A DNA stretch of 64,000 bases, taken from Himantopus leucocephalus. Its lineage: Eukaryota; Chordata; Aves; Charadriiformes; Recurvirostridae. The stretch covers positions 77,470,664 through 77,534,663 of the forward strand of contig RSEF01000001.1 of NCBI GenBank assembly GCA_003993805.1, given 5' to 3'. Positions 1 to 12,830 of the stretch are shown here, piece by piece. The notes beneath the pieces are model-generated. The model did not search any database. It had not been told where the DNA came from and saw only the letters and a list, made by a program, of their open reading frames with translations. Every line of letters starts with the position of its first letter. Within the stretch, counting starts at the first letter, position 1. A program made the position numbers and the translations under genes.

Positions 1-194
1 AAGCAGCTTAGCTAACTGCATGTGCTTTCATATTTCTTGTGCTATGGTCAAGCCTCTGCAGTTTTAAGATTCTCTTTTAAGATCCCAATCCTCCTTCCTG
101 CAGCTCCCAGCTGTGCTCAGTAAGAGCTGTACCAGGGAGGTGGACACCTGGCTAAGGTGGCCACCCTCACCTCAGTCTCTATGAAGATTATGTA

Positions 195-1476
195 GCAAGT
201 CTCCCTAGAAGCCATTTCTTGACACATAAAGGATAAGAACATGACTAGGAACAGGCAGTACATATTTACCAAGAAAAAAAATTGTTCCTGACCAACTTGA
301 TCACTTTCTATGATGCAATTAGTGTATGTGTATGCGGGCAGAGCAATGGATGTAATTTACCTTGAATTTCACAAGGTTTTGACTGCATCAAAAGCACATT
401 GGAGAGATGGACTAGGCAGGAGGACTATGGAAAACTGGCTGGGTGGTCCGGCTCAAAGGATAGTGTTCAGTGGTTCAAAGTTTAACTGGGCCTGGTTTCT
501 ACAGGCATTTGTCAGGGGCTGATACTGGAACTGACATGATGTGACATCTTCATTGACAACAGGAAAGAACCCACCCTTGGCAAGTTTGTGAATGACACTG
601 AGTGGGGGGCGATGGCTGAGACACTGCGAGGCTGCCATTCAGAGAGACCCCCTGGAAAGAGACAGAGACAACCTGGAGGACTGGGCTAACAAGGAGCCTC
701 ATGAAGCTCAGTAAAAGTGAAGTCGTACATCTGGATGCAATAGCTCCGTACAACAGTATGGGCTGAGGACCGACCAGGTGAGAGGGCAAGTCTGCAGAAA
801 AGGAGGTGGTGGTCCTAGTGGACAAGTTGGACTTGAGTCAGCAGTGTGCTCTTGTCACTATGAAGGCCAACTGCATCGTGAACTGTGTTAGTAAGAACAC
901 AAGTCAGCAGATTAAAGAGAGAGCAGGTTGCCCTCTACCTGGGACTTGTGTGGCTGCTTCTAGAAGACTGTGCAATTTCTGGCCTTCCAGTGCAAGAGAA
1001 ACAGGCTGGAGTTAGTTCAACACAGGGCTATAAAGATGGTTAAGGGGATAGAGCACATGATGTGCAAGCAGAAGCTGAGGGAAACGGGTTTATTTAGCCT
1101 GGAGAAGAGAAGGTTAAGGTGGGATTTAATTGCCCATTTCACCTACTTTCTAGGGGGCTATACAGAAGACAAAACCAGCCTTTTCTCAGAGGTGCACAGC
1201 AAAACAACTTGGGTTAACAGATACAAGTGGCAGTAAGGGAAATTCCAACTGGATATAAGGAAATAAATTAACAATGAGAGTGGTTAAGAATTGAAAGAAG
1301 TTTCCCAGGAAGGCTGTGGAACCTCTGTCCTTGGAGATGTTCAAAATGTGACTGTAAAATGCTCTGAGAAACTTGATTTACCTCTAACCTTAGCCTTGAT
1401 TGGAGTAGGGATTGGACTAGATGACTTCCAGCTCTCCTGTCCAACCATATTATTCTGTTACATGCCTCCATCCTTT
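195..1476 (+). mobile_element. Old CR1 LINE, 3' portion with decayed reverse transcriptase and 3' end
   Basis: Translated pieces in shifting frames follow the second half of CR1 ORF2 (reverse transcriptase), which copies CR1 RNA into DNA at the insertion site. Seen: DNA matching the upstream CR1 stretch near 215-300, DVIYLEFHK near 350, NWLGGPAQR near 440, LVDKLDLSQQCA near 815, and VKGIEH then [14 protein letters not shown] near 1035-1120. The non-coding tail follows and ends near 1476 with the usual CR1 signature (CTGTCCAACCATATTATTCTG). The copy is full of frameshifts and stops and cannot code. Its 5' side is truncated, as is normal for CR1; the upstream edge is soft and could lie before 195. 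Divergence suggests an old insertion. Confidence 0.88.
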
Positions 1477-4400
1477 GCTCACCTCTGAGAGCTGCAGTGG
1501 AGATAGCATAGCTTCTAAACTCCGAGCTAGTGGGAAATTTCTGCCTGTCTAAAAGAAAGCCAGTGAGCTAGAAAGATACTTTCTGTGGACCACCTGGTTG
1601 GACAATACTGACAATCACTGGTGAGTCCTTAAGAATATGCATAGAGACGTGACTGGTCATATGACAGCTAAAAACTTCTTCCTCTTCCTTGCACTATCCT
1701 GTTGCAAGGATATTTATAAAGAACTTCAGTGTACTCTTAATGAAAGCTAAGATGACCAGATGAAAATGATCTAAATGAGTATGTCTTAACAAGTACAAAA
1801 GTAAGAATAGCTAGAATATCAATTATTACACAATAGTCAAAAAACATTGCGATAGGATAACTCTGCCTTCGCTTCAGCTCTGACATTTGCCTTCCAAACA
1901 CAGTCTTGCCCCACTCCACTTACGTTTGGCATACAGCATGTTTTTTGTAGCAGACCCAGAGGTCAAGACACAAAATTGACAGGTGTGCCAAGTACACAGC
2001 TACTAGCAGACATTGTAGCATGCAATATCTAGAATGAATGCAAATCCTGACATTTGTGATTGACCTATAACACAAAGCACCATTTAACAGACCAAAATAT
2101 AGACCAGCAAAAACATATTTTGAGTACCTCCTTTGCACTCTATATTTACTGTAGTGCTAACTATCTGTTGTCGGTAAATGCTGACCACTTTGCACAACAA
2201 TTGATTTTTGCAATGACAGGATCCACTCTGGATGGATCTGCAGAACACGGTGAGAAAACAAGAGGTAATGGCCAGACGGAAAATGCATTACTTCTGTGAC
2301 TCCCTCATCTTTAATTAACTTAAAATAAGTACAAAACACACAGGAAAGTTAAAAAGAAAGAGGTGCCACGTTAGTAAAGGTGAAGGAAAAAATAAGCTGT
2401 TTCCATGCACCCTGTGGATGTTAACTCCTTGGAGAAAAGCCTTGAAAGAGTCAATTAGTTTCTTACCTCTTAAGAATTATTTCACCTATTGTTACAAAAG
2501 GTTCTGATCTATCTCTTTGAATGGATATTCTCTGCTTACCTCAAATCCAGAAACTGCTTTAGGAAAAGTGTTCCACATGTTTTACGTCCTTAAAAAATCC
2601 CAAACATCAACAACAAAAACCCCCAAAGAATAGAAAACTTTTTACTTTGAATTTAACATTTAAACTATTTAAAAGAGACCATCTAATGCTGTCTGTGTGG
2701 GTATTAAGAAATAAAACAGTTTCTAAGAAAAGCCTTTGATAAAAGCATGATTACAGTTGAAAAAAAAAACACCAAAAAGGCTCTTAAAGTGTCACCTTTC
2801 TATTCAGAAAAACTGTTCCCAGTGGCTCCCTAAAGCACATCAGCCCTTCCTGCATCAAAAGAGCTTTTGTAGGATCCTCAGACAATTTAAAACGACACGA
2901 AGTTCTCAAGTCCCCAGCAGGTGTGACTAAGACACAGACAGGCACTTCCACCCACCGCTCGTTTCTGAGAGGAGTCTTCCAAATCGTCCTTTGCTGTACT
3001 CATTTTTCATAAGCCTCTGTTCACCTGCATTATTCTTGGTGCTTTGAATCTCATTTATTTTCTCTCAGATGACTAGCAGCAGTCTCCCCAGCAAAGATGT
3101 CAGCACTAAAGAAATTAGGAATGAGCACGACACGCATCTTCTTGGTGGCACAACACCTAGAGAATGCGCTATGCAAGACTTAGGTGGTGTGAGACTTGAT
3201 CCCAAGGTGCTGGAATCACTGAAAGTCTCTTGACTGACATCAAGGTGCTGTGCATTGGCTCGCATAATCTCAGATTCAATGAAGGGTCACAAACAGCCAC
3301 AGTCTCTCCTTCGACTGTATGGAAAACTCTGTCTAGGTTTCAGTGGGGCTTTCCATTAGTGACCTCTGGCTAATTTAGGGTAAATAGTAGTGAGAGGTTT
3401 TTTTACCTTATTTACAGCATAATAAGTAGTTAGAGAGAGCTACTGAAGGCACATCTTAAAACCCAACTGTTCTATGATTTAGGCTAATATAATACACCAT
3501 TGGAAGCTGATTACTTTAGTTAGTTAGGCCATAAAGCTCCATTTAAATACGACTAGTAAGAAACTGGGCTATTAATAATAATTATTGCAAATGTCACTGA
3601 TTTCAGAGTATAAAACTTAATAGACTATCACCATTAAAACATGTGCTCTGTATAATTATACTGTGTACCAACTTGTGCTTGATTCTGCTTCTGTGAATCA
3701 CTTTTTTCAAAGCTCTTTAAAGAAGAAAACAGGTGTTTTCTAGGCAGTTGGGGAGAGGTTTAAGATAAGAATCCTTTTTCTCTTCAGGCCTTTAGGATGA
3801 AACAGAAGAGAAGTCTAAATGTTTTACTCATTGTAAATACCTGTGTTAAGCCTTGACTTGTGTATTTTTCTTTATCAGCTAATCTTTATGAAGCAAAGCA
3901 TAAAGCATTTTGTGAATGACATCTTTGACCGGTTCTTGTGTTTCTACAGGCTGAGCTTAAGTGTCAGGCTTTTACAGTTGGATAGATCAAAAACGTGGGA
4001 CAGATCTGGCATCTGTGCTACATTTCATTTCAAATCACAGCAAGGGAATGTGTAATTGGCCTGATCAGGTTCTGTCAGCTGACCTATTTCTTTCTTCCAG
4101 CCTCCACTGAGTGTCACAGGTAGGTTGGTAAAGGTGAACTAATATACAACATAAGAATGTTAAATAATGGACTCAGTGCTTATCCTAATTTCAAACACAG
4201 AACGGCTCTTGCAGAACAAAGCAGTGCTACAACAGGAAGAATTTTTTCTGCTTTCTGACTACTCTACAGAAGAAATACTTATGAGCTCTAGCAATGGGCA
4301 GAGAAAGAGATGTGGAAAATATATACTAGCTGTTAGACTGCAGATCCAACCTCTGGAAATTAGGAAACACAGATTCTATATAGAAATATGTGTTTCAGAA

Positions 4401-4500
4401 CTCCTGAGTCTGTGGAAGCCCAGCACCCCACTGTTCAAGTGACTAAAGCCTTAAGCCTATTACGAAAAGGGAGATTAGCTGCTGCGCAAACGTATTAAAG
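1477..4500. other. Unique AT-rich sequence, no gene seen
   Basis: No protein similarity, RNA gene or clear repeat is visible. Open frames are under 95 codons, overlap on both strands and show no recognisable domain. Short A runs occur near 2760. Confidence 0.6.
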
Positions 4501-4545
4501 CGAATCCCTTACAGCGCTATGCCTCAGTTTCCCAGTTTGCAAAAT
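4501..4545 (+). repeat. MIR-like SINE remnant
   Basis: The stretch around GCCTCAGTTTCCCAGTTTGC resembles the conserved MIR block that usually reads CTCTGTGCCTCAGTTTCC followed by a CATCTGTAAAAT-like stretch. The preceding CCCTTACAGCGC also aligns with the MIR segment before it. It is short and old, and the assignment is by eye. Confidence 0.5.
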
Positions 4546-6367
4546 TTGTGTGCTGCTTCAAATGTCTCTTTAAATAAGGCTTGGAAATGTTCAGCTTAAA
4601 ACATGCCTCATGTATACGAACACTTGCCATATTACTACTCACAAAATTGGCAAGTTATTAATATAAAATAAATGAGGCTCAAAATTATGCTATAAAGCCA
4701 GAAATACCTAAAACCAAAGTGACATTTTAACATGGAACAGATGCATTTACAATAAGCAAAGCATCCAGCAATCAATCCAAGGGGCCTTTAAGTAAATAGC
4801 TGAGTTTGTCAATTTAGAACATTAGTGCACCTAGCAAATCATAGCTGCTAATGTCAACATATCATCCTAGTGCAGGGAACATACAACAATAAATGAGATG
4901 GTAAATATTTTCTGAGGAGAGGTCAATATTTGCTATGCTTGATGCTGTTTAATTCCTCAAATCCATTAATGCTTAAATGGCCAGAATTCAGAGGTGCTCT
5001 AAAGCCCTTGCAGCTTCCTACTGACTTTGGATGGAGCATGTGTACAGAGCACCTTGCAGAAGGAAGGCACCCAACCTGTCTCATACAACATATACACCAT
5101 ATATAAATCCCAAGTTATTAATATTTGAATTAATCTCTTGTAGAAAGGCTCAAGACATAGCCTGCGGACCATTTCAGATCTCTTTTAGAAGTTTACCATT
5201 TATAGTTTATAAGTCACCATTTCTGTAGATTTTTGTGGTGGACCATCTCCATCTACAAGGAAGAATTTTACTTCAACATAAGCGATGAATTCCATAGGCT
5301 GATAACGTCACTAGATTGGAAAATTTATAGTCTTTTTTTGTCTGTGTGGTTGGTTGCTTTTTCTTTAGAGAGAGGTTATCTTTAAAGTTCCTGCCTGTAG
5401 AAAGTTATATGTAATTGAAACAGAAACCGTGACTAGATTATATGGATAGGATCATGTGGCATCTTGCTTTTAAGTTGTTTACTGGGGTTAGGGACAGTGT
5501 TATCTCCAGTATTGAATAAATACAGCTTCCAGGACACTGGCATCGCTTAGTTAATCAGAAAGAACAAGTTTTCCCAAGCCACATTTTCCAATACACACCC
5601 ATATGTCAATCACCTCAAATTATCAGTGTGCTCATATTTACAAGTGCAAGCCCACGTCCATTTTACAATTTGCAGCAATCTGTTATACTAGCAAAAGAAA
5701 TTTAGATTTACAGCTTTTCTCAGGTAGTTTTTCTTCTCCCACCCCAAATACAATTACCAATCATAAAAAGACATAAAAAGACACCAGTCATACCTAGTTA
5801 GTAACTCAGATCTTCAGAAAGCTGGTGATACAACCTCCACGTGTTTGCTTTTTTTAGGGGGGAGTGGAAAGAGGGGCAGAAGGCTGATATACAGCTTGCT
5901 ACACCTTTCAGGAGACTTGATCTGCCAAAGTACCAAACACTTGTCCTCTGAAAATCTGTCTCAAACTGCATAATCATTATCTCCAGTAACTGGAGATATA
6001 CAGCTTCATGTCATATATGTAATTCCAATCTAAAACTTGTCATGTTTTTAGAAGTTCACTTGCCAACTATCCGCACAGTCCTACTATTTTCTTCCGAGCT
6101 ATTCTATTCGCCAGGGAAGAACACCAGTCATGTCATGTAATGTGGCAGGATATTTTTCTGACTGATTAAGTGCAGATATGACTCTTAACAGGAAGGAAGA
6201 TGAGTGGACTCCTGTGGGCTGGTACGATGTGCCAGCTTTGTCACTTCTAGTTGCCGGTGTGTAACAACTTAGACTTCCCATGAGAACACGGAAAATGTTA
6301 ATACTCAGTCCAACAGCTCCACACGGTAATCTCCTCAGAGAAGTAAACAAATTAAACTGAAACAGAG
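4546..6367. other. Unique AT-rich sequence, no gene seen
   Basis: Nothing recognisable on either strand. Open frames are short and without domains. Confidence 0.6.
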
Positions 6368-6408
6368 AGAGTGTGACCTTGGATAAGTTGCTTCAGCAAC
6401 CTGTGCCA
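6368..6408 (+). repeat. MIR-like SINE remnant
   Basis: GTGTGACCTTGGATAAGTTG followed by a CTTCA...CCTGTGCC block matches the MIR segment TGTGACCTTGGGCAAGTTAC and its downstream CTGTGCC. The flanks are not recognisable. Short matches like this can also arise by chance, hence the moderate confidence. Confidence 0.45.
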
Positions 6409-8284
6409 CTTTGTGCTCTCAACCTCAGCTGCTTTGCCCGTTATTTTGCAGGCAGCCCAGGACAAGGCGCTTAGCTGTTTACGTGGCTGTACCTTGGAGC
6501 CTCCGGCTGGAAGGACAGTGCAAGAAGTAACAACTGGCATAACGTCCTGCACGTAAAGAGTTTCACAAACACCCTTTAACTACCTTTTCAATACAGCGTT
6601 ATCAAAGCAGTAGCAAACCTCTAACAGAGTGTAAGCACACTAACATAAAGGCACTGAATTCACAAATGTATCTAGAAATGGAAAGAGGATTTGGGACCAA
6701 GGAAATGAAGGTGCCTGAACTGAAAAGAGCCAAGACATAACAGGTTAGATGGTTGCCTTTGTGAAATTCTTCATTTGGCCTTAATGTCCACAGAAATATC
6801 TGCAGAATTATTTGCTTCAGTATGCAAGTAGGATTGTTTATGCTTTCCCACAATAACTTAAATTCTGTGCTGAAAAAATTCTCTCTGTTAAGTCATTCAA
6901 ACACGTAAGACAAACTTTTCTTAAAATATAAATCTGACTGACCATCTTCAATAGTTTTCAAATAAATTAAATTTATTGTCTGCTGTCGGCGCCAATCCCA
7001 TACACACTACTCCTGATCAATCTTTTCCTTCTGCGTCCACTTATACATAACTTGATATCCACAAACCTTTTTTTTTTTTACCTTAACAAACTGTTTCTGG
7101 GAAACAGGTCCTACAGTTAGGATATTTTTCTCCCTTTTTGACAAGCCTATACATGAAGATAAGAACCCTGTTGGGATGTTGAATAGCCTACCTGTGTATG
7201 GTGTTGCTCTAAACATATGGCTCTAAAATTCAGAACAGATATATCATTGGTGAAGTCCAGATAATTGATTCATAAGTCAGCTGCATCAGGCAGGTTTTTT
7301 GATGGTATCTTTATAAATAGGTTGGTGCTTTCAAAGTGCCTGATGGTATCTCTCATATTGACATGAAAGGCATTTGGAGGTTGGAATATGCTAGTTATAC
7401 AACTTGTATTCTTGGTGCAGTTCATGGGGGCTGTCAGTTTCTCAGAACACGAATCCAAATATTTGGGTAGATGTGTTTGTATATTTATACTTTGTTAGTA
7501 TTTAGTCTTTCAGTCTTTTTAGTAACTTACTGAATTTTATTAAATATTTTTGAGTTCTGCACTTCCACATCATAAAGCATGGTTATTCTTCAAAATTAAC
7601 ACGAATACAAAGAGTTCATGACTTAAAATCAACAACACACAATTCAATTCAACAAAAGACTGCCTTTGAATCTCTTGCTTGCAAAACCCACAAAAAACAG
7701 TTTGCATAACGCCGTAGAAAACAGATCACTAAGTCCTTCAGAAACAATAGTTTAATGGACCTACACTTCCCCTACCCAGTGAAATTTTGGACCAAAGTCT
7801 AGAGACAAAAAAGCCAACAGCACGCAAACATTTGACGTGGTTCACTCAAAGCACATGGAAGTACTGGGCAACCCATATGATTTTGTCTACAAACTTCAAA
7901 AGCAAAAGCAAGATCAGCAGCTGACACAATCCCCTTAACTTACAGGAGGAGTTGCCTTCCAGGAGCTGTGTGTGCAACGGCCGCAGGCTATTTTGCAAAC
8001 CTCTTATCTGTATTTTTCATTTTGAAAGAGGGAATGCCATTGGTAAAACTGATAAGGACATTTTTCCTCCTTCTTAAATATAAGCGCTTAAATATTGATC
8101 ACATTTATACACACTCTCTTTCTGCTGTATATATATTTGTCTATGTAAAAGGCATAAGTATATAGAAGCTCTCCTGCCAGAAACAAAAATATTGTCACAG
8201 AAAAAAAGAATTAAAGAGAAGGAGATCTAGTAAAAATGAGGTATATCCACATCTTCTAGGTTGATTAACTGATAAAAAATGCAC
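6409..8284. other. Unique AT-rich sequence, no gene seen
   Basis: No gene or repeat recognised apart from a T run near 7069-7080. Confidence 0.6.
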
Positions 8285-8301
8285 TTTTTTTTTAAAAAAA
8301 A
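8285..8301. repeat. T9-A8 homopolymer palindrome
   Basis: Nine T are followed directly by eight A, making a perfect short palindrome. Similar T-run/A-run pairs occur at 28608-28634, 45030-45051 and 59978-60004. They are low-complexity DNA with no assigned role. Confidence 0.8.
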
Positions 8302-8910
8302 GATGTTATTCCCCAGATGTCCTGGCTCCCCACATTATGTACATCATGTCACTGACATTTTCAATTATTCCATGACATAAATAAAATGAAACAGTATGTG
8401 GTACACACTGAGACATCTTACCTAACACTTTTCACACATGCAAATGCTCACTACTACTTTGAATTGTATAACTATGGTGAATTCTGAACATACAGCTAAA
8501 AGATTTACAAGTCCAGAGGGCTGATTCTGCTCTCACACCTAACTGTGTCCTGGAACACCCCCACGGACACCAGCAGAATAACACCCTAAACATTTATAGA
8601 AGCAAGATGTAATGAAAATCGCTGGTTTGGAGGTCTAGTGGCATCCGAAACTCTGCCCAGGTTAAGAGTTCCATGGTGCTGTTGGGGAACCTCAGCCAGT
8701 GCTTCAGGTGGAAGCAGGTTGTACGTATCTCCTGTGTTATCATACACGAGCTATAGAGACAGTACGTGTTCATTGCTCTCTTGAGATAAGCTACTGAGAT
8801 ATTTCACTAATTAAATTGAGCTTGAGGGTTTGCACAATGAATGGCCAGCAACTGCACTGAGGATGACTTACGATGAGGCTAAGCTGTGACATCTATGGCA
8901 TAGATAGGAT
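8302..8910. other. Unique sequence, no gene seen
   Basis: Nothing recognisable. This is the left flank of the duplicated block. Confidence 0.55.
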
Positions 8911-9072
8911 AGGTTGGGCTGTTGGGGGAGATGAATTTTGCTTGACTCCAGAGAGAGGAATGCCTGGTTTAAATGCAAACTCAAAGGCAAGAAACCCTGG
9001 AATCCAAAATTTAATGCAAACAAGTATTTGCGCAGAAACACCCAACGCAAACGCTTTTGTGGATGACACAAC
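8911..9072 (+). repeat. 162-bp direct repeat, copy 1
   Basis: This segment recurs at 9337-9498 in the same orientation with no indel. I count 12 mismatches in 162 positions, about 93% identity. Similarity starts sharply at AGGTTGGGCT and stops sharply at CACAAC in both copies, and flanking sequences do not match. That fits either two insertions of one dispersed element or an old duplication whose flanks have changed. Frames stay open through both copies on both strands, but substitutions change residues in each frame, so coding is not supported. The family is unknown to me. Confidence 0.85.
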
Positions 9073-9336
9073 GCAAAATAAACAGGGCCACGGTTGAGTC
9101 AAAGGCCGGCCGCGGTGTCAACGCTCTCACGGGCGCGTTTTGGCTTGCACCACACAGCAGACCCCAATGGCACAGGGACATAACGCAGGGGACACCATAA
9201 GCCAGGACCCTATAAGTAACATGAATCNGGGGGGGGGGTGTGGGGGGGGGGGGGGGGGGGAGGGGGGGGGGGGGCAAGTGAGAGTAGGGGCAAGTCTGAT
9301 TGATGGTTGTATCATTCTGCACAGTTTTAACCTAAG
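9073..9336. other. CpG-rich spacer between the direct repeats
   Basis: This 264-bp stretch holds the densest CpG cluster of the window (GGCCGGCCGCGGTGTCAACG near 9104 and GGGCGCG near 9130), then a G-rich run at 9229-9274. It has no similarity to the sequence after copy 2. No gene is recognised, and it is markedly richer in G+C than its surroundings. Confidence 0.7.
9229..9274 (+). repeat. G-rich homopolymer run next to an ambiguous base
   Basis: There are 46 bases of almost pure G, broken only by TGT near 9239-9241 and an A at 9261, immediately after a single N at 9228. It contains many G-triplet groups, so the plus strand could form G-quadruplexes in vitro. The N and the very long run also suggest that the true length and sequence are uncertain. 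Confidence 0.9.
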
Positions 9337-9498
9337 AGGTTGGGCTGTTGGGGGAGATGAATTTTGCTTGACTCCAGGGAGGGGGATGCCTGGTTTAAAT
9401 GCAAGCTCAAAGGCAAGAACCCCTGGAATCCAAAATTTAATGAGAACGAGAATTTGTGCAGAAACACCCAATGCAAACGCTTTTGTGGATGCCACAAC
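9337..9498 (+). repeat. 162-bp direct repeat, copy 2
   Basis: Partner of 8911-9072, offset by 426 bp. Differences cluster around positions 9378-9390 and 9441-9453. The sequence beyond 9498 does not match what follows copy 1. Confidence 0.85.
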
Positions 9499-10080
9499 TG
9501 GGAAAGTTATCATTATTTCAGGGGCACATTTTGGACTGGACAGTGAAACCGGGGGAAAAAAAATCCCAAAACCAGTGAAGTCTCCACAGGCCGCAGCCGA
9601 AGGGGTGCCACGGGTGGGAGTAGAAACCTTGACCCGGGGAAGAGGCAGCATCAGTGCCCCGTGGCTGGCTCAGGGACAGCCGCCCCCAGCATGAATGGGA
9701 CTTACTGGGGGCTCATTCCAGCATAGCCGGGGCCATGGGAGGCTGGCCCAGCCTTCGTCCCCATGTACATCTTGAGTGTCATTTCCCCCCAAAACTACAG
9801 CTGCCGTTTTCCTGCTGCTGCCATAGGAAGCGTCATAACCCTTCTCCAGGCAGGGTGAATCCTTTTTCACTCTCGTTTCTGAGGGGAAGATAAGGGACTT
9901 TAGGCATGACACACCAGGGCATGTCACACTATGCTGGTGTTGCCTCGCTACTCCAGCATGCATCTCCTCGTCAGAGCTTCCAAACAGATCACGGCGAAAA
10001 AGTGAGGAAATTTTATCAAGGGGGGAAAATATCTGATACTTTTTATCTCTCTTTTTTTTTTTTTCCTTAAATTCACACAG
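9499..10080. other. GC-richer block, no gene recognised
   Basis: The base composition is clearly richer in G+C than the rest of the window up to about 10,000, with runs such as GACCCGGGGAAG near 9630 and CAGCCGCCCCC near 9678. Open frames exist on both strands (for example 137 codons on the minus strand, 9670-10083), but they overlap each other and show no domain I recognise. It could be part of an unidentified mobile element or a CpG-rich regulatory stretch. Confidence 0.5.
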
Positions 10081-12830
10081 CAATCAGAAAACTCAGAAGG
10101 TGGAATCAAAGCCGCATTAGCCCCAACCTACCAGCATCTTTTGAAAAACTAGCAGTGCTTAATTTGAATGAAGTCTCCCATCCTCGGCCTTACGATAAGG
10201 GCAAAGAGTTTCTTTGCTGCTGATAGAATGAAAATATTGGTTTTAAATGAGCAAACATGTCCATGGGTAGTGATTCTTACACTCCAGAGTTAATATTTCA
10301 CCTCATTAATCTGTCTCTTTTTCTAATTTAGAGTTTCAGAGAGTATGTTTTAGCAGGATGAAAGTTAATTTTTCAGCATACTCATAAATGGAGTCTATAA
10401 AGCAGGCTTAACACTATTGCATCAAATCTACAGAGGCTAAACCATCTTTGTTCTAATATATTTCTGTTTTCAGTATACACACTAATGTCTAATCACAGAA
10501 ACATGTATAAACACACACACGCATAAACACCTTTCTGAACAGCCTCTTGCTATTCTAGCTAGTATTTACAATAAGCATAGAAAATACATATCTTTTAACT
10601 CAAGAGTACCATCGTAATTATTGAAAGCTTTTCACAATAAGCTGAAATGAAATCCCTTCTGATGTGCAGAGCAAACTGCATAAAGCATCAGCTCACATCT
10701 ACACCAGCTTAGGAGCGGTAAGAGAGGATATATGCTCCGGCCACTTGCGCTGCAGAGGGTCCTCTCGCCACACGCTCCCAAAGGCTTCCAAAAGTGCCAG
10801 TCTGGGAAATATTTTTCCCTCCACTTACCCCAACTGGATCTTTCTGGTTGAACATCCCAGCAGGGAAAAAACTTTAGGGCCAAAACCTCTGTAGAGGTCA
10901 GAATGACCAGTGCCACACTGTACACTGCTGCTGGAGAGGGATGGAGAGCAACACCAAACCCCTCTACCGTTCCTGACAACGAGTAGGTCGTAGGTCCCTT
11001 TGCAACCTGAAATGCTTTCCCCCTCCCTTACAAACACTTTAGAAGTAAGTCCATCTCTTCAAACCTCCATTTAAAAGGATTATCTGCAGAGCTTAAGGCA
11101 GGCAGGAGCGCTGAGCCCTAGCATTCAACTTCCCCAGTGGGGATGAATTCCAGCATAGCAGTGAATTAAAAGGGGCTTTCCATTTTCATAGAAACAATAC
11201 AGAGAAGTAAGGCAGAGACAGAAATTTTATTTACACAGATCAGAACTAGATGAGAAGGTATCTAAATAGGAATAGACAGCTGAAGAAAATAAGACCTGAA
11301 GGACAGACCAGAAGATTGCAAAGGTTTAGTCCTCCTCTGCAGTGTGAGTTTGCATCTATTGCACCTGTTGCTCCACTGAGACTGCTGGATGGAGCAAAGG
11401 ACAGGTTATTTATATTCTCCTGTTTTGCCAGTGCCTCACAGATTTCTCTTTTCTCTTATAGCTCTTGTTCAACATATTAAAATACTTTAAACCAAATTCA
11501 ACCAGTACATCCTTAACCACCCCAAAGCCATAAAACAGAGCGAAAGTCCCAAATCCAGATGAAGTTCCATGGAGTAACACCAGTGGAGAAGAGTCCTCTC
11601 TGTTAAAGTTGTATGTGCTACTGCTTTCTCACCTGTCTCTAATAATCCCAGTTTTAAGTTCATACTTCAAATTATAATTGTGCTCTCATCTTCCACAGGG
11701 ACCACATGCCCCTGGTGGCTAGGATTTACGCCTTTTGAAGAAGTCTTTTTTGCACCTCTTGTTATAAGTGGGATGCTGGTATACATGCCGTAAGGTCGCA
11801 GCACAGCAGCCCTGACACATGCTGCTTCATTCTGCAGCATCAAGGCAGAGTAGAATAACCACTTCCCAAAAATCAGTGTCCATCAGCCAACATCTTGGCA
11901 GCTCATCTGACCCTCCTCCAAACTCCAAACTGAGTTACCAAACACAGGTCTCTGAGGGGGGGAGAAAATTAAGGGTAAATGAGCTGTATGTCATAGTGGA
12001 GACATTGCATATAGCAACAAACACTCCTTTTCTTTTGGGGAACTCTATATAAGAGGTTAATCATCTGACCTCCTCTGTCTATTCTGCCATCAAATGTTTT
12101 CCTCCTTCCAACCTTCCCTCATTCTTTGTCTGGTCCCTCAGATCCTGAGGTCCTGAGCTGTTGTCTCACCTCATCAAAAGAAGGCAAAATATTTTCCCTT
12201 TCTTTCAATGTTGTTGTTGTCAGAATAGTGGCATTCACTATCTTTTGGATCTGTTTGTTAGTGGCCTGCTTAGCCAGGGCCCCCAGGGATACACACTGTT
12301 ATCTCTGTGGTCTACGGTATCTCTTCTGAACTTATGCATCTTGAATTACTGGAGTTCCTGTGTGAAACATTTCACTACAGCATCCGAAGGACTAGAAACC
12401 CTTTCAGTCACTAAAACTTAAGTTTGTCCTTAGAGCATCCCTCTCTTTGGTCATTTTTTTACAGTTCCTTATAGTTCATCTGGCCACCCATCTAACAGGA
12501 AATACTTCTACTCTTTCCATCACCCTCTTTAAGAAATAAAATCAAAGCATCACATACAAGTGGAAGCCAATTCCAACTTTGTTTCTACCCCACTCCTCCA
12601 CCCTCCAAAATCTGGACAAGGATTCAAAGCTGGAAAAAGTCTAATGAAAAGATCTGGCACAAACTGGATCACTAATGACCAAGACTTGATCTGAGCTCAA
12701 TTGATTGCATCCCATGATTTTGACACGCCACTGCTAGCGCTATGATTTATGAAGGCACACATTTTTTCCCCTCTGCACCTGATCATACTTCTAGGACTAC
12801 ATTACAATACTTGAGTGCCTCACAGTCTAT
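10081..12830. other. Unique sequence, no gene seen
   Basis: No protein similarity or repeat family recognised. A short CA run lies near 10510-10522. Confidence 0.6.

Noticed and set aside
3455..3480. CCCAACTGTTCTATGATTTAG as a CR1 3' tail
   Set aside because: Only about 20 bases resemble a CR1 end and nothing upstream does. Too weak to call.
9140..9694. 184-codon plus-strand and 174-codon minus-strand open frames through the G run
   Set aside because: They overlap each other, cross an N and a G/C homopolymer that translates as poly-Gly or poly-Pro, and match no domain. The 162-bp copies differ by residue-changing substitutions in each frame.
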